A DNA stretch of 64,000 nucleotides from Takakia lepidozioides (GCA_030704615.1 CM060733.1:52080001-52144000); one strand, 5' to 3'. Shown: positions 45,206 to 58,613, counted from the first letter of the stretch. The notes: generated from the letters alone by a model not told the origin. Program-made: numbers and translations.

Positions 45206-45548
45206 CCATCTTCAAGTCATCATCTCCTCTTCACTGTTTTCCGCTCTCCGTTACGTTTCTTCCTCTCTTCCACAAGTCGCCATGCAAGCTGTAGAATTAT
45301 ACAGTAGGATAGAATAGAGACACCATGGCATAGGCATGATACATGATTAATCTTAATCCGATTCTGAATCGATACAAACATATTGTGTAGAGAGACACGA
45401 GAGAAGCTTGTGAAGAATGAAATGATTAACTGAAACTTAGTAGATACTGAAGCTGATGCTTCAGTATACACGGTAAGATAAATTGATAACATGAAGGCAG
45501 GAAGGAATACAAATAGGAAGCACAACCATGATTCACTAGCTGCAGGTC

Positions 45549-46512
45549 ATGATTGATTGTTCTGAGCGGGCTGAGTGCTTAGAGATATTCAACTCTTCTA
45601 TCTTGGAGTCTCCACCCCGGATAGCGAAGGGATGGGTGAGTAAAAGCCGCTCGACATTTGGCGACCATACCGGGGAACTGGGTCATGAACAACTAGATGT
45701 GACAGGCATCTGGTGGGATCATGGTGGTTGGAGAATTAAAGAATTTGATGTGAATCAAATCCCCTGTGAAACTGAGAAGGAAAGATTGTCTAAACAATTC
45801 TTTCAGAGGTTCTTGGAATTGTCAGACGGTTGTAAAGAAAGAGTGCATGATGTTGACCCTGAGTGGGGTCTGGAGAAAGGAGTGATAAAGATTATCAGGT
45901 GGCTTGTAGAGGAAGAGCACGTCCCAGCCTTCAAACTCTACTCACTTAATGGATAGCAATGCTATCACATAAAACGGTGTTGGTAAATACTCATATGCAT
46001 GAGGAGCTTGTTCTGGTAAAGAATTGGATTCCAAAGGATATTTTGTGGATCAAACTCACACCAAGAACAGCTTTCCAGACTTGTTTGCCATATGGTTATA
46101 TGGTAACAGAGACTTCTAGTATAGCCAAGGGTGCATTGAAGCTTGAAAGAAACCCAGGCATATACGAGAGATACTACAGAAGAGAGTTTTGGTTATTGCC
46201 ACATTAAGGAAATGAAAGACATGGGACATGAGTGATGAAAGAGAAGCTAGACTCCAGAGATATTCAGCAAAAAGAGAAAGTTATTTGAAAGCTAATTATC
46301 CATATCTTTGGGAGAGAGGAATAGACATAGGGGAATCATCTGGACCTCTCACACCATTAAGATCAGAGAATACATCACCCATACCGGAAGAACTAGAGTT
46401 GGATGTCACTCCTTCTTTTTCTTTGCAAGAAATATTAAGGGAATTGGTACAGGAAGAAGATCAACCACGAGGTGAAAGTGAGGTACATCCCTGGATAAAA
46501 GATTTGACATAA
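45549..46512 (+). pseudogene. ORFs upstream of gag in gypsy B
   Basis: Three successive frames: IWWDHGGWRIKEFDVNQIP at 45549-45956, EELVLVKNWIPKDILWIKL at 45959-46207, and MSDEREARLQRYSAKRESYL at 46228-46512. They read like one protein broken by stops. I do not recognise a domain. Position before gag suggests an accessory ORF or an extended Gag N-terminus. Confidence 0.5.
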
Positions 46513-46526
46513 ATCTTTGATAAGAG

Positions 46527-48190
46527 TTGGCATGGAACACCAAAAGCAGGAACTCCAGTTCTGAAGACGGAAGAGGAGGAGGAGGAGAGGATGTGGCAGA
46601 ACCAACAGAGAGTTCAGACTCTCCAACACCATTGCAATTGAGTTACATGAGTGAAGAAGAGAAAACCCAAGGGCAAAACTTGGAAGATGAAAACAGAGAG
46701 AAGAAATTGGAAGAGGAAGAATATGAAAAAGTAGACCCAACAGCTGAGGTTGAGACTACAACCAGGACATCCCAACCCGTTGGACCTGGATCAAGTGGAG
46801 CACTTGGATCACAGGCCAACGAAGGTGTCGGCTCAGGGGGATTAGGCGGGCAGCCTGGATCTAGCTCTGGGGGGACAGGGAGTGTGGGAAGTAGTGCAAC
46901 TGGAGCTGGGAATACTGTGAATATAGTGGGGCCAGTAGCAGGGAGTGCTCAGGGCCAGCACTCGGTGGAAGTACCACCACAACTACAACAGGTCCTCAAG
47001 GACCAGCACCAGCAAGGGGGCCAGCACCTGTCAGTGGGCAGGAGGTAGGGCCACAGATGGCGCTACAACCAACACGGGCAAAACCACTTTTTCCAATATA
47101 TTCAGGAAAAGGGGATCCTGATGTACACATTAGCCAATTTGAACACATGTGTATTGTGAACAATGAGAATGGCGATGATGACCAGATGAGACTGTTTCCT
47201 TGTTCACTTATAAAGAAAGCAAGTGAATGGTATGCTAGATTCCCTGATAATCATTTCCTAACCTGGAATGGCTTGAATACAACATTCCGGAATAGGTTTA
47301 GGACAAGTAAAACTGAGGATGAAGTGTATGGAAGTTTATAACAGTTAAAGCAAAAGAAGCATGAAACTGTTGAGGAGTATATGGAAAAGATGGCATTGAT
47401 GATGAAAAAACTTGGTGCTGTACCAGCACCAAGTTTACAGAAGACTTGGTTTGTGAGTGGATTAAGACCAGAGTTGCAAAAGAAAGTGGATATGTTACCC
47501 CATAATACAGTGGAGGAGGCATTTGAAACAGCGAACAGAATTGAGCAATTGGGAATGCTCAGGAGAGAGAAAATGGATGATGAGAACTCTGAGGATAAGG
47601 AAGAAGAGCAAGAGCTGAAAAGGAAGAGTAAGAGGAAGGAAAAGTTGAAGAGGGATAACTATGAGAAAAGATTAGAAGAAATCTTAAAGAAGTATGCCAC
47701 AGAGGCTGCAACACATTGGAGGAAGGGTGTTTGGTGTGTGTGCAAAGTGCCAGAATGAAGGCCATACCACCACTGAATGCCACATGAAGGAGAAACACTG
47801 TACTATCTGTAAAATGGATAACCATTCTACTGAGAATTGTTACTACAACAGAAGGACAGCAGCAAGAGAACCTAGGCAAGTAAGGTTGCATCAACTACAG
47901 CCCCAGCCAAGAAGAAACACCACTATGGTAGGCCTGGTGGTTATAACAATGGCATGGAAGGGAGAGGTAATCCAAGAGGGACTTACCAAGGAAATTCCAG
48001 AGGCAACTATCAGGGTAATCCAAGGGGGGATTACCAGCCAGAGAATCAGGATTACAGAAACAATCCCAGAACAGACCAAGGGCGAGGACCTAATGGGGAA
48101 GAACTGTGTTACTATTGTAATCAGGCAGGACATTGCAAGGCAGCCTGTCCATTCTGGATCAGACACCAGAAGAGAAGAGGAAGTGAGTGA
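46527..48190 (+). pseudogene. Gag of gypsy B
   Basis: An acidic, then Gly/Ser/Gln-rich N-terminus (46527-47048). Next the Gag core (47057-47758): FPIYSGKGDPDVHISQFE, SLIKKASEWYARF, a TAA at 47339, QLKQKKHETVEEYMEKM and WFVSGLRPELQKKVDML. Three CCHC knuckles follow: CAKCQNEGHTTTEC, CTICKMDNHSTENC (47740-47840) and CYYCNQAGHCKAAC (near 48110). One nonsense codon and two frame changes (about 47700 and 47930) inactivate it. Confidence 0.85.
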
Positions 48191-48421
48191 GGATGAAGGG
48201 AAGAAAGAAGCTGCAGAAATGCAGAGTAATGAAGGGACTTTGGCTGAAGTAATATGCCAGTCCAAAGCAGAGATTACCATTGGACAACTATTGGCTGTGG
48301 CACCTTATTGTAGACACAGGCTGTATCAAGCAATCAATCGAATTGCCCATCTGTCAGGGAACACAGACCTGAACAACAAGGTGACCAGTTATAATGTGAA
48401 GTCGGAAGGGTGAGAAACAGT

Positions 48422-48542
48422 CATGGACTTTGATGATTCTATGCTAGTAATCCAAGTGAGAATTGGAAGCACAGAACTAACTGATGTACTGATAGATGGA
48501 GGCTCTGGAGTGAATATCATGACAGACCAATTAAGGCAGAAG
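48422..48542 (+). pseudogene. Retroviral-type protease of gypsy B, N-terminal part
   Basis: MDFDDSMLVIQVRIGS, then VLIDGGSGVNIMTDQLRQK. DGG (48495-48503) stands where D-(T/S)-G is usual. The frame is cut at RQK by E2 and resumes at 59089. Confidence 0.8.
48534..48542 (+). repeat. Target-site duplication of E2, left
   Basis: AGGCAGAAG, repeated at 59089-59097, within protease codons. Confidence 0.9.
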
Positions 48543-48605
48543 GGGGAATGCTTGCGCGTGAGCCTGGCCGCTTGAGCCTGTGAGCCTGGCTAGGCTCACG
48601 CCACG
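48543..48605 (+). repeat. Left terminal repeat region of E2
   Basis: GGGGAATGCTTGCGCGTGAG, then more TGAGCCTG units and an inverted GGCTCACGCC. The mirror region is 59020-59088. A run of 16 C follows at 48645-48660. Confidence 0.8.
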
Positions 48606-49392
48606 TCAGCAAGCATCCACGTGTTCAGGCCCTATTTCCGTGCTCCCCCCCCCCCCCCCCATTACCGCGGATCAGCTGTCGCCTATGTCCTAATTTTTTA
48701 TCCCTCTTCATTGCCCCCACATGAATATTCTTTGTGGCCGAGAACAATGGCAGGTTTGCGGATGAATTATGATTGAGGTCATGACTTTGGAATGAGGAGA
48801 TCGCCCACTAGAGAACTGAATATTAAAAGCAAACATTTTTTTTTGGCAAAGCAGTACATTCATTCCAACACACAAACATTTTTCAATTCCGCAATCCGAA
48901 GACCTACCCTAGGCAATCCCTAACTACTTAGGGAACGCGCAAAGAACTTGAAAAACAGTTTGGGGATGGAAGCAAAACCAAAACACAATTTATTGAGCCT
49001 CGGTACTTGAACCTAAGGAAATATTGGAGGTTTCAGAGGAACCACTTCCAGAGTTTACAACAATATCATCTATGAATACAGCAGCACATCCATGACGTTT
49101 TTTTTTTCCACGACCTTCATGGAGATGCAAATACAGTGTTTGTTCGGATAACACCCGTGCGCAAGCTTCCGCGTAAACCGGCAAGCGGTTGGATCTAGGG
49201 GGACTCGGGGACATGTAGTATCCTTGGAAACCGAAAGGTGTCTGCTGATTCGATGACTGGTGCCGAACTCTGAAAAGCAGAAGATGAATGGTGGTAGATG
49301 TTAACATCCAGATATAGACAATGTAAGCCACTATTTGGCGAACGGGAACGACACAAGGAAATGCAACATATTTTGCACGACTACAGAAGAAC

Positions 49393-51120
49393 TTACTCAC
49401 ACTCAAAATCGGAGTCCACGTCCAGATCCGTCACGCGCTTCGGGCTCCTCCAGAAGTCCCTCTGTGGATGGGGCAGAAGTAGTGCCCGACTCAAGCTGAC
49501 GAAGCTCGCTTGAGAAGAGCTCCGTATCAGCTTCCATGCCGAAGAAGTGCCTTCCGGCGCTCTTGCAAGCATGAAAACATGCTCCTGCAAATCCAAGAAG
49601 AACGAGAAATAAAAACAGGGTTTCCCTAAGGTCACTGCCCATATGTCAAACACAATGTGAAAGGCCCCACCTGTGCCCATAGACAAGTCAACCACTTGCC
49701 CACCATGACGGCTGCATGTCTCCACCAAAGTCTGCATGAAAGTTGGAGATTTCTCCCGTGCACCTCTCCAAGGGACACCAATCGACCTTTTCATAGTTTG
49801 ACCTGAGTCGACGTAATTGAAGATAACATCATCCTCCACAGGCTCGCAGGTGGGGTCAATGTGAGCTGCAAGGTCCCTCAACTGAAACTCAGCAACACCA
49901 GGAGGAAGAGTGTCCTTCCGCCTCACCAGGCACAAAGCTTCGAACACCCGTGTCTATCAATAATCACGAAGAGAGCATGAGACAGAAGACATAACCCACC
50001 ATTTTGATTTACCGAAAAACCACGAAACATCAATTGAAAGGAACCAACTCACTTTCTGCCCCGGGGACTCGCCCTTCGTAAGAGGCAGAGTATTGATGCA
50101 TGTCCAAGTTTTGATGACACGAAACCGGAAGCTTTCATGTAGCTGAAAAGAGTTTCTTCGAGCCGACATGTCCTTTGACTGCATGAGAAGAAGAGCCCCC
50201 GAGTCCGAAAGGAATTTGTTGCTGAACGAGAAAGCCCACTGCCAGTAACGAGAATCCGATTTGTTCCAAGTCGGGGTCGAATTGGAAGGGAACACATCAG
50301 GGACAGGAAAACCGTCAGGAATGTCCAGCACCACAAGGTCAGTCGCGTATGCCTGCTGAACTCCATTCACCCATTCCGGACTTTTTGTGACCTATAGCAA
50401 AAAACAGGAGACAGTGTAAGAAGCCCAATCCAAATCTAACAGGAGATCAATCCCCTGGACAAGCCACAACAAGTTGCCAAAACACAATTATTCATACAAC
50501 AGTTTAGACATAAGTGCTTACCTGAGTGAGGAACGAAACAAGCATGTCCCATGATTTCGAGGGCACCCCTTTGAATGTGGACTTCCTGGACTCCATCATT
50601 GCAAGAAAACTTTCATTCAGCACCTTACGATTGAACTGGCCCAAAACCCTGGAGGGATGTTCTCTCGCCTCGAAAACATGCTCCCTCGGCTTTGATGTTC
50701 TCTATCCCTCCTTGTGGGAGAAGGTTGTCTTTCAGGAACCTCTGACGGTCCTGTCCTTGCGGAGCTGCACTTTTCCCCTTCCCTTCGGATCCCCGACAAT
50801 CTTCCCCTTTCGTTTTGGAGTAGCAGTTTTCTCGGGCTCTTTTGCAGCCAGAGCAGAAATGATTCTGTCCTGGATGTCTTTGTCAGCCAATGGGGCGCTG
50901 CGGCATTGTCGTTCAGGTTTCTCAAAACAACTTCATCGAATGGTGTGTCTGTTTTGTTTTGGCGAGGTGTACCACCCACAGTCTGAAGTGCGCCCTGCTC
51001 CAGTCTCTGGCAATACCAGCCGTGTACATTGTCTTGTCATTGGAGGGTCAGCCCACAAATAGATGAAGTCTGGGTCATCGCTAAGGTACTTTCCCGGTAT
51101 GAGGATATGATACATATACC
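49393..51120 (-). pseudogene. DNA-methyltransferase-like module (E2)
   Basis: From 51120: YHILIPGKYLSDDPDFIYLW and a broken linker (50933-50617). 50370-50049 has MNGVQQAYATDLVVLDIPDG (DIPDG at 50311-50325), YWQWAFSFSNKFLSDSG and a LLLMQSKDMSARR tail. 49947-49671 has FEALCLVRRKDTLPPG, DDVIFNYVDSGQTMKR, WRGAREKSPTFMQTLVET and VVDLSMGTG. The 86-nt intron 49585-49670 follows, then ACFHACKSAGRHFFGMEADT to the C-terminus near 49393. Residues around motifs IV and I match E4 closely and E1 more distantly. Small indels break the linker exon. Confidence 0.75.
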
Positions 51121-51239
51121 TGAATCACACACCAAAAACCCAGACAGTCATTCGATCTGAAAATGAAAATGAACACATCCGGAAAAAGATATTGAAATGC
51201 AGGAAGGCAACACTCAGAAATGAACTTTTGCAATCCCGA

Positions 51240-53965
51240 ATCAACCTTGCGTTGACGCAATGTTGATTCGAGCAAAAATGGGAAACACCAAATGATAATG
51301 TTGTATTGATAGAGACAACGACTGACAAGCGCAATTCAACATTGCTTCAAAGCAAGGTTGTTTTCATTCACAGAGGAAATGGAAAACACTGCTTGAAAAC
51401 TACCATGTGACTATGTACTGGTGCGGATATTCAACATTGCGTTGGCGCAATGTTGAAATCCTCTGTTGAAACACATGTCAATGGTATCTGATAATCATAA
51501 GTTTCCTACAATTGTATGGAAATCGGGAGATTGCTGCGGGACATTTTCAGCAATCCATACCGCCAAACAACGTTGCGTCAACGCAAGTCTGTTTGTTGGT
51601 ACAGTGAAAGCTGTAAATAGCATTTCAAACAGACTCCAAACAGTCTTATGTTCATCTTGGCAGCATTTGAACTACCCAAAACCACAGGAAAAGCTACATA
51701 GCCTGCCACTTCATCAACCTTGCGTTGACGCAAGGCTGATTTTCCTGTCAGTTTATCCCCTTTCACATGCAGAAAAATGGCATTATGGGATACCCTGGTA
51801 TAGGTAACTGAAACCGGGACAATGGGATACAACCTTGCGTTAACGCAATGCTTGCTCACTGTTGTACTGGTTTTTTATCCGGGGGCAAGCCATCTGGATT
51901 TTATAGTCTGCCATCGACTCAGCAAGTGCAGCCACTGCACGTTTTTCCAACTGCAACAAGAAAGCTCATGAGAATTTGGGAGAGGTTACGGAGCAACACA
52001 AATGTCTGAAAATGGTTTGGTGGAAACCTTACCTGGCTCCAGAATGTGGCTTTGTGTAGCCACTGGTTGAATGTGTGGTCGCTAACAACTTTTATTGCTT
52101 GTGTCTTCGGGTCCCTCTCTGGAGTTGGGAACATGTTCGTGTCTCTCACAAGAGGATCCGAATTCCAAATCTCCAACCACCTGATTTTGGTTGCATTGTC
52201 CACCATTGAAATGGAAAGGCGATGTAGTTTCTCTTGAGTCATTTCTGGCTTGGAGCCATACTTGTCATAGTGTGCTTTCACCTGCTCCAGAAATTCCGTG
52301 CCAAGACCTGGATCTGCTATCCGGATTGTTTGTGAATGCACTCATGAGGTTCTTCCTTTGATTATTCATCTTGAACTTCATCATGTCCTCAAGCCCAGTT
52401 GCAGACGCTGCTCTTCTGTGTGGGAATCATAGTACTCTGCTTTCGCCTTCAAACCAGTTTCTGCTATTTCTTGCTGCATACATTACAGGTAAAACACTGG
52501 CGTTTCTTCACAAAATTTGCAGTAATAACAGGCAAACACGTGTCAAGAAGCTTACAGTGTACATGTAGTCAAGAAAAGCCTCCCTTGTCAAGCTGTATCA
52601 TGTGCTTGTCTTCTTCTCAGCACACCTCTTCATCTGCTGAGGACTGAGCACGTTCGTGAATGACTCCAGTGGCATCAGCCCTACCTTCTGGATGCGGAAT
52701 AGAGTGTGGCACAGATTGGTCGTCACATGAGATGTTTCATTGGACCTGGAAAAACCTTCAACTCATAAGATGATTTCAAATTGTCGAAACGCGGAACAGA
52801 CACAAAGTTGGAAACTTACTTGTTTATGTCGTGCATGGCTGTCAAGAGCTGCGTGACACGTCCTTTGTGATCGAGAACCATGGAAACCACGCTCCAGTGC
52901 CATTCGATCTCGTCTGAGTGCAAGCTTGAAATGTAATCCATCCAGGCAAGCAGTCTGTGGTTCCCATCCCAGACAAAAAACATCTTTCCCATGAATGCTT
53001 TTGTGGAGGCCTTTTTGGACAGCTTAAACTCGAACTCCCTGTTTACATCCCGCCAGCATGCATCCCAACTTTGCTCAATGTCCTCTGTTACAAGACACTC
53101 CTCTCCTTTCGTGTTCATAGTGGATACGTAGAACACTGCTGATCCCTTGACATAGCCGTGAACAAAGTCGTTCTTCAACTTCGTTATATCATTCCTCAAT
53201 GCCGGTCGAACAGTGGGCATGGAGATCATCCTGCACAGCGGAATGACCAGGTTTCCGCCGGGAACCTCCATCGACAGAATCACCTTCGACGAGTTCACTT
53301 TTTGCCCACCAATTATCTCCTCGGCCTTGTCTTCATAGTGTCCCTCCAATGAGTCTTCCTCACCTTCACCTTCTGACGCGGCCAAATCTTCCCCCTCGGA
53401 TTTCCTTTTTCTTTTCCTCTGCACACAATGAATACTCTGTGAGTGACAGATTGAGCTCCGATGGATCAACCTTGCTTTGACGCAAGGTTGATTGATGGGG
53501 ATGTAGTTTAGCAGAAAGACTTTTGAACCAAAAAATGCTTTGCGTTGACGCAGGGTTCTTTTGGGAGCTTCAAATAATCAACTTTCCCTACCTTACAGTC
53601 CAGGGTATATGAGTTCGGACGCTTCGATTGAACAAAAAAGGCATCAAAACCAGCCTTGCGTCAACGCAAGGTTGATTCCTGTGCGGCATCTGTTCGTTTC
53701 ACCAGAAGTTCTAAACATACACTATAGAGGTCGGCATCAACCTTGCGTTGACGCAAGGTTGATTGCGAGCTCTCGGATCGGGGTTCAACAAACAAAAATC
53801 TACAGGAAAAGGAGATTGTTGTCTCTCTTCTTCTTTGCAATTGATGATGCGTCGCAAGCATCCATGTCTGTCTAGCTTGATTGTAGTGCAGCATCTGCAC
53901 TGTTTTGATGCCCAACATATACACTTAGGAGGTCGACTTCAACCTTGCGTTGACGCAAGGTTGAT
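51240..53965. repeat. AACCTTGCGT/ACGCAAGGTT palindromes in the E2 methylase gene
   Basis: Ten copies near 51243, 51431, 51569, 51716, 51833, 53466, 53537, 53653, 53739 and 53940. Each is AACCTTGCGT, two central bases (TG, CA or TA), then ACGCAAGGTT, often followed by GAT. Most lie between exons. Some have decayed arms (for example CAACATTGCG at 51431). Five variants with CTCGTGT arms lie past the transposase gene at 58614-58810. Confidence 0.88.
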
Positions 53966-54394
53966 GTCGACCTCAATGCTTAGCATGAACCAGACAGAAA
54001 CAGAGAGAGAAAAAGAGAGTTCATAGCCCTCCGGATTCTTCTTTGCACTTGATGATGCTCCTGACGCATTCAAATTTTCCATGGGGTCTGGAGGTAGCAT
54101 GCTTCCAAGGAGGTCCCGGTTGTGCGAAACAAGGGCAGACGGCAGCGTTTCCGCGTCCGTTTGTTCTCCCTGCTCTTTGAAGACCTGGTTCTCCACTCGC
54201 AGTGCTTTCTCCCGAGCCCAGCTCACTTCCTCGTCCTCCGCCCCTTCTATTGGAGGTTGCTCATCGGTCGCCTCTGGGATCACTTCAAGACCTTCCTCTC
54301 CACACTGTGGTTGCAGAATCTTGTTTTGCCCTTTGTCTTCCTCTACGCCGGAGGTTTCTTCTCCCATTCTAAGTTCCCGTCTCGCCTTTCTCAT
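51919..54394 (-). pseudogene. ParB/Srx-like module of the ParB-methylase gene (E2)
   Basis: The first exon from 54394 is acidic (MRKARRELRMGEETSGVEED...). The ParB-like exon 53445-52816 is open: NLVIPLCRMISMPTVRPAL, KNDFVHGYVKGSAVFYVS, then KMFFVWDGNHRLLAWMDYI (about 52938-52976) and MVLDHKGRVTQLLTAMHDIN. The conserved middle exons follow (52780-52560, TTNLCHTLFRIQKVG) and 52341-51950 (IADPGLGTEFLEQVKAHYDK, EKLHRLSISMVDNATKIRWL, FNQWLHKATFWSQ). This copy has the best-preserved ParB domain in the window, over 200 uninterrupted codons. Introns hold the palindromes listed separately. Confidence 0.72.
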
Positions 54395-54965
54395 CCTCTC
54401 CTTAGCGCGTGCCCTTTGCTTGTTTGATGTGAAATAAAGTGTTCTTCGACGCTTGCTTCTCCCTCGGATGGGGTAACCGTCTCTGCAGAATCTAGGGTTG
54501 CAAAGACAATAAGGAGAAGAGGGAAAAAAGAGGACTATCGGAGGTTCATCGCAAGGCCTTCAACGCCAAGATGTTTGCTTGCAACGTTCAGTGCGCCACT
54601 GACTCGTTCCACATGCATGGCGAACACGTGTCCATATAATCGTTCTGTATATCAGCGGAGATCATTGGATCATCATCCAAAATTCATTGGGGTCTAATCA
54701 CCTCTCATCTGAAAAAGTAAATTATTGGGTAATATCTCTTCTGGACTCTCTGACATGACAACCAAATGGCGGCTATGTCAGTCAATCTGTCAACTAATGC
54801 ACTGGTGGGGCACTTGTGAAAAATAGTTGGATTGGATTAGGAGATCTGCAAGCCGAGCGATACTTGCAATTGTGTGTGAGGACGCCAAAAACTCCGCTCC
54901 CACACAACCTGCATTCAGAAGCACCATCGGACTGTGAACTCTACTTTCTGAAGCAACATCGACAT

Positions 54966-57900
54966 ATGGCCTCCCAGACCATGGGCTCCCTTGACGCGGA
55001 CTTCTTCAGTGAGGACCACCCTGTGCCATTTTCTTACGAGGTGGAAGATGATGGTTTTGCGGTGGTGCATGAACTCGTCCTCGCAACGCAGTTTCGGTTG
55101 GAAATGGAAGTCTATTCGTTCAGAGGGAAGTGTACGATGCCAATGGAAAACTGGTCAAGTACGCGTTCCAGAAACCTTCGCATACTGCACCAACCACACA
55201 ATGGAGAGTGCCTCCAGGCAGATACAGGGTGCTTAGTGCTCCTCTGAGACAGTCTGCAGGATCGTTCGTAACACCTAGCACGGCAGCATCAGTGGCCCAG
55301 GAGAAAACACCCGTGGTTGTCAAGAAGGAGACGAGTAGCGTTAACACTGTGGTTGAGCTTTCGGACTCATCCTCCGATGACACATGTGCAATACCGCCCG
55401 TGGATCAGCCATGTCCACATGTAGAAGCAGATGTGGAGGAGATCACCAGTGTCATTCCTAAACTGAAAGCCATGGGTGGGATGGCAGGATTCAAGGGTGA
55501 GTTGAGGGGGATAGACTGGAGCACTTTCAATATTCAGAGGGTGGCATTCTTGCCGGAATCTTTTTGATGGTAATACTGTTTTCGAGCTGCCCCCTCCTGG
55601 TTGCGTGGGGGCATTTCCAGTCTCCTAGAAGGAATGGACAAAAAGCACGATGGGCACCCTTGGTGCCGCACAAAAACCTCCAATATTCATAACAACGACA
55701 AACTCATGTTCAGGCGAACAGTCTGTAATGGGCACCTGAAATGCGAGAACATGAAATGCAGACACTTCGCATTGTCAGGTGTGCAAAACCAAAGCGAATG
55801 GGATGGTGTCAGTGAGAATCCATTCAAGCCTGGGGTGACACCACCATACAGTAACACTTTTGTGTGCAAGTTCTGTAGGGTACCACCTTGCTGCCTTGCT
55901 TTGTGTGCACCAGAATGTATTATGTGGTGCATCGATTCAAAACCCTGACTAGAGCCTGTGTCCATTTCGGTTTTCAAACCATCCTGTGTCCAAGGGGGAT
56001 TATAGGGAGAGCGTTGACACAGTCTCGCGTCTGATAAGGCAAGAGTTGGATACCAATCCAACTGGAACCACATCTGCAATTGCCATGGGGGCGAGCAAGT
56101 CCTTTCTGGAAAGCTGTATTATGTGTGCATCAAATTCGGTTGGAGGAATACTGGAGGGACCAGCTTTGGACACTGTTATGGACCATTTCTCAACTTTGAC
56201 TCTCCAAACATTAGGAATCAGTGAACGCTTTAAGAATGGGCTCTGGGAGCCGAGGTTATATGGACAATATTATGGATTTGAAGAAAAGGAGCATGTACGA
56301 CTACATCCAAGACAGCGTTTTCCCGGGACAAGGAGCCAGGAAAGTGTTCTTGTTCAAAATGTCCACAAAAGGTGAGGGCAGCGGGGGTCAGCCTGGTTAA
56401 ACGTATGCAGAAGGGTGGCGATCTTGGCAACTGCTTCCTTATGTTCGATCACGTCAAGAGGGTTAAAGACTAGGCCACAATGGCATGTCATGTTTACGAC
56501 CCTGTGTACCAGCGGGTCATGACAATTGCAGTGTGGACATGCAGTCAGAGGACACAGATCACAACAGCTCATGTGGGAAGCTCTCATTCGTGTTATGGCC
56601 TCCAATGGTCTCCCATCTCCCAATTTCGTTGGTTCATGGCCGATAGTGCTCAAGCTAACTTCAATGTTGTCCGCATTGTGTTCGGGACGGGAGATCCAAA
56701 AGTGCCAATGCCTGGAAGAGAACGTACGTGTCTTTTCCATTGGACACAATCCCTGGACAAACACACAAAGACATACATCAAGCCAGATATGCAGACTATG
56801 CATCGTCAATTGTGCAAACAGTACAAGACGCCAAAACTATGGGGGAAGCGAATACATTGTTCCAGACAATTCATGCCTGGTGTACTCATCTGGAGCAGCA
56901 TCGGAGGACAGCATGAGGGCACTGCAAGACTGGTTCGCATTTTGGCACTTCCGTTACCGATAGTGGGGAGCGGCCATGACAACGGTGAGTGGTTTGCATT
57001 CACCTTCGTTTGGGTGCTTCGGATATATGTTTCTGGTCCAATCCTTATATCGGTTTGTGTGTTTTGCCTTGCAGCATATGGAGATGGCGGATGCTTCTTG
57101 CAATCTTGCGGAGACAGTGCACAATGCCTGGTTGCAGCAATCCGGCAAAAAGGAGAGATTTGTATGCGGCGACAGCCGATGACCATTTGCTCTTGCAGCA
57201 ACAAACCAGATACAGGTCATTCTTGAGGGGTGGCCTTGGTGGCAAAGGCCCGGACAGGAGCGAGTTGATGTTGGGGGCAGCTGGAAGATCAGGGATCCCA
57301 GCAAAATAGCGGGGCCGTGAGCATATGTGCAGATGGCACCCTCTCGTGGGAAGAGTTCCCCATCTGGAAGGCGAGAGAGATTCGGGTCTTGCAACGGAAA
57401 GTGGACACCCTCGGGATCGGATGCAGTTCCATAGGGCGGACAGGGGTGAACTTCTCGACGCCACGTGTTCCCTGGATCAGAGATGGAATTGCGGAACATC
57501 CACAGGTGAGGGCTACTCTGCCCCCAGAGCGGACCCTGCATCAAAGCACTGTCACTGCAATGGTTGAAGACCAGAAGTGGTGCCACCATATAATCGAGTC
57601 CATGGGCTTGGACGAGGTTTGGCATATAAAACGCCCAAGTGCTGGATCACGTGTGAAATGCACAGCGATCAGGGCCACCAATCATGAAAAAAGTACATCA
57701 TTAATATCCAGAGGGAAAGAACGCACTGCAGCTCCTACATTCACGGGTTTGTTTCTCCCTTACGGACAAGGCGAGGCAAAGAACCACAAGTTCTGGTTCT
57801 GCGCTGACGATTGTGGGAGATGTATGCATGGGACAGTGAGGCCTTCCATGGTAAGGAAGCCTACTCCACCAACCGTGTGGCCTGTGAAGATGGGCACAGG

Positions 57901-58432
57901 TCTCACTCACCGAGAGATCGCAATGCTGGAAGAGGCGGGTTTCTCCCTAGCCAGACATTCCATTGCACGTGAAGGTGCTTCAAGTAGAAGCGGTTCACAG
58001 GTACCTCCGCCTGATGCTCACTTGTGGCCAACTAGACGGAATGGGAAGCTGGTTCGACGATTCCCTCCAACCGCAGAACACTACGGCAAAATTGAGTCCG
58101 CCAGAATGCTTCACGCTCGTGTTGCGGGAACAATGGAAGTGCCTGATCCAGGGTATGGTCGGGTCTTCACCATGATCTCATCCGCATCTGCGCTGCAGGA
58201 CAAGACGTACGACATCACTGTTTCCAATTTTCCCAATTGTACATGTCCTGATTTTGTTGGTATGCTTTCAAGTAGTTTGGGAAAGAGAGGGAAGTTCATA
58301 CCGTGCAAACACCTTTACTTCGTCTTCTTGAGAAGGATGGTTTGTGATCCAAAGCGCGACTTCTTCATTCACCAAGCCACTATGAGTTTCAACGAAGTCA
58401 ACACACTTCTACAGCGGGATACAACCCCATAA
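54966..58432 (+). pseudogene. MULE-type transposase with SWIM finger (E2 copy)
   Basis: Starts MASQTMGSLDADFFSEDHP. Broken frames match E1 in order: WRVPPGRYRVLSAPLR, FKGELRGIDWSTF, MDKKHDGHPWCRTKTS with the zinc region (CRHFALSG, FVCKFCRVPP, HRF-LTRACVHFG), YDYIQDSVFPGQG, MACHVYDPVYQRVMTIAV, GFMADSAQANF-like text and RERTCLFHWTQSLDKH. After a 90-nt intron (56985-57074) the last frame 57317-58432 is intact and holds FWFCADDCGRCMHG and the SWIM finger CTCPDF...PCKH (58238-58312). Several frameshifts before 57000 make the copy non-coding. Confidence 0.82.
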
Positions 58433-58613
58433 AAATCTGTGTTTTCCTTGACTACAACTTGTAATGGAATGACTGTTCAAGTCTAGTGTCTCTCAATGTA
58501 TGTCGTCTAATATCTTTGCTATGCGTGGGTCAATGCATTTGTCGCATTGGTTTGTCATTCTCTTTTCATTAGCAAACACAAAAAACTACCTTCAGATATA
58601 CAGATGATCAAAT

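Noticed and set aside
51240-53965. CRISPR-like array
   Set aside because: The units are palindromes with irregular spacing of about 70 to 1600 bp, lie in introns of a eukaryotic transposon gene, and have no cas genes.
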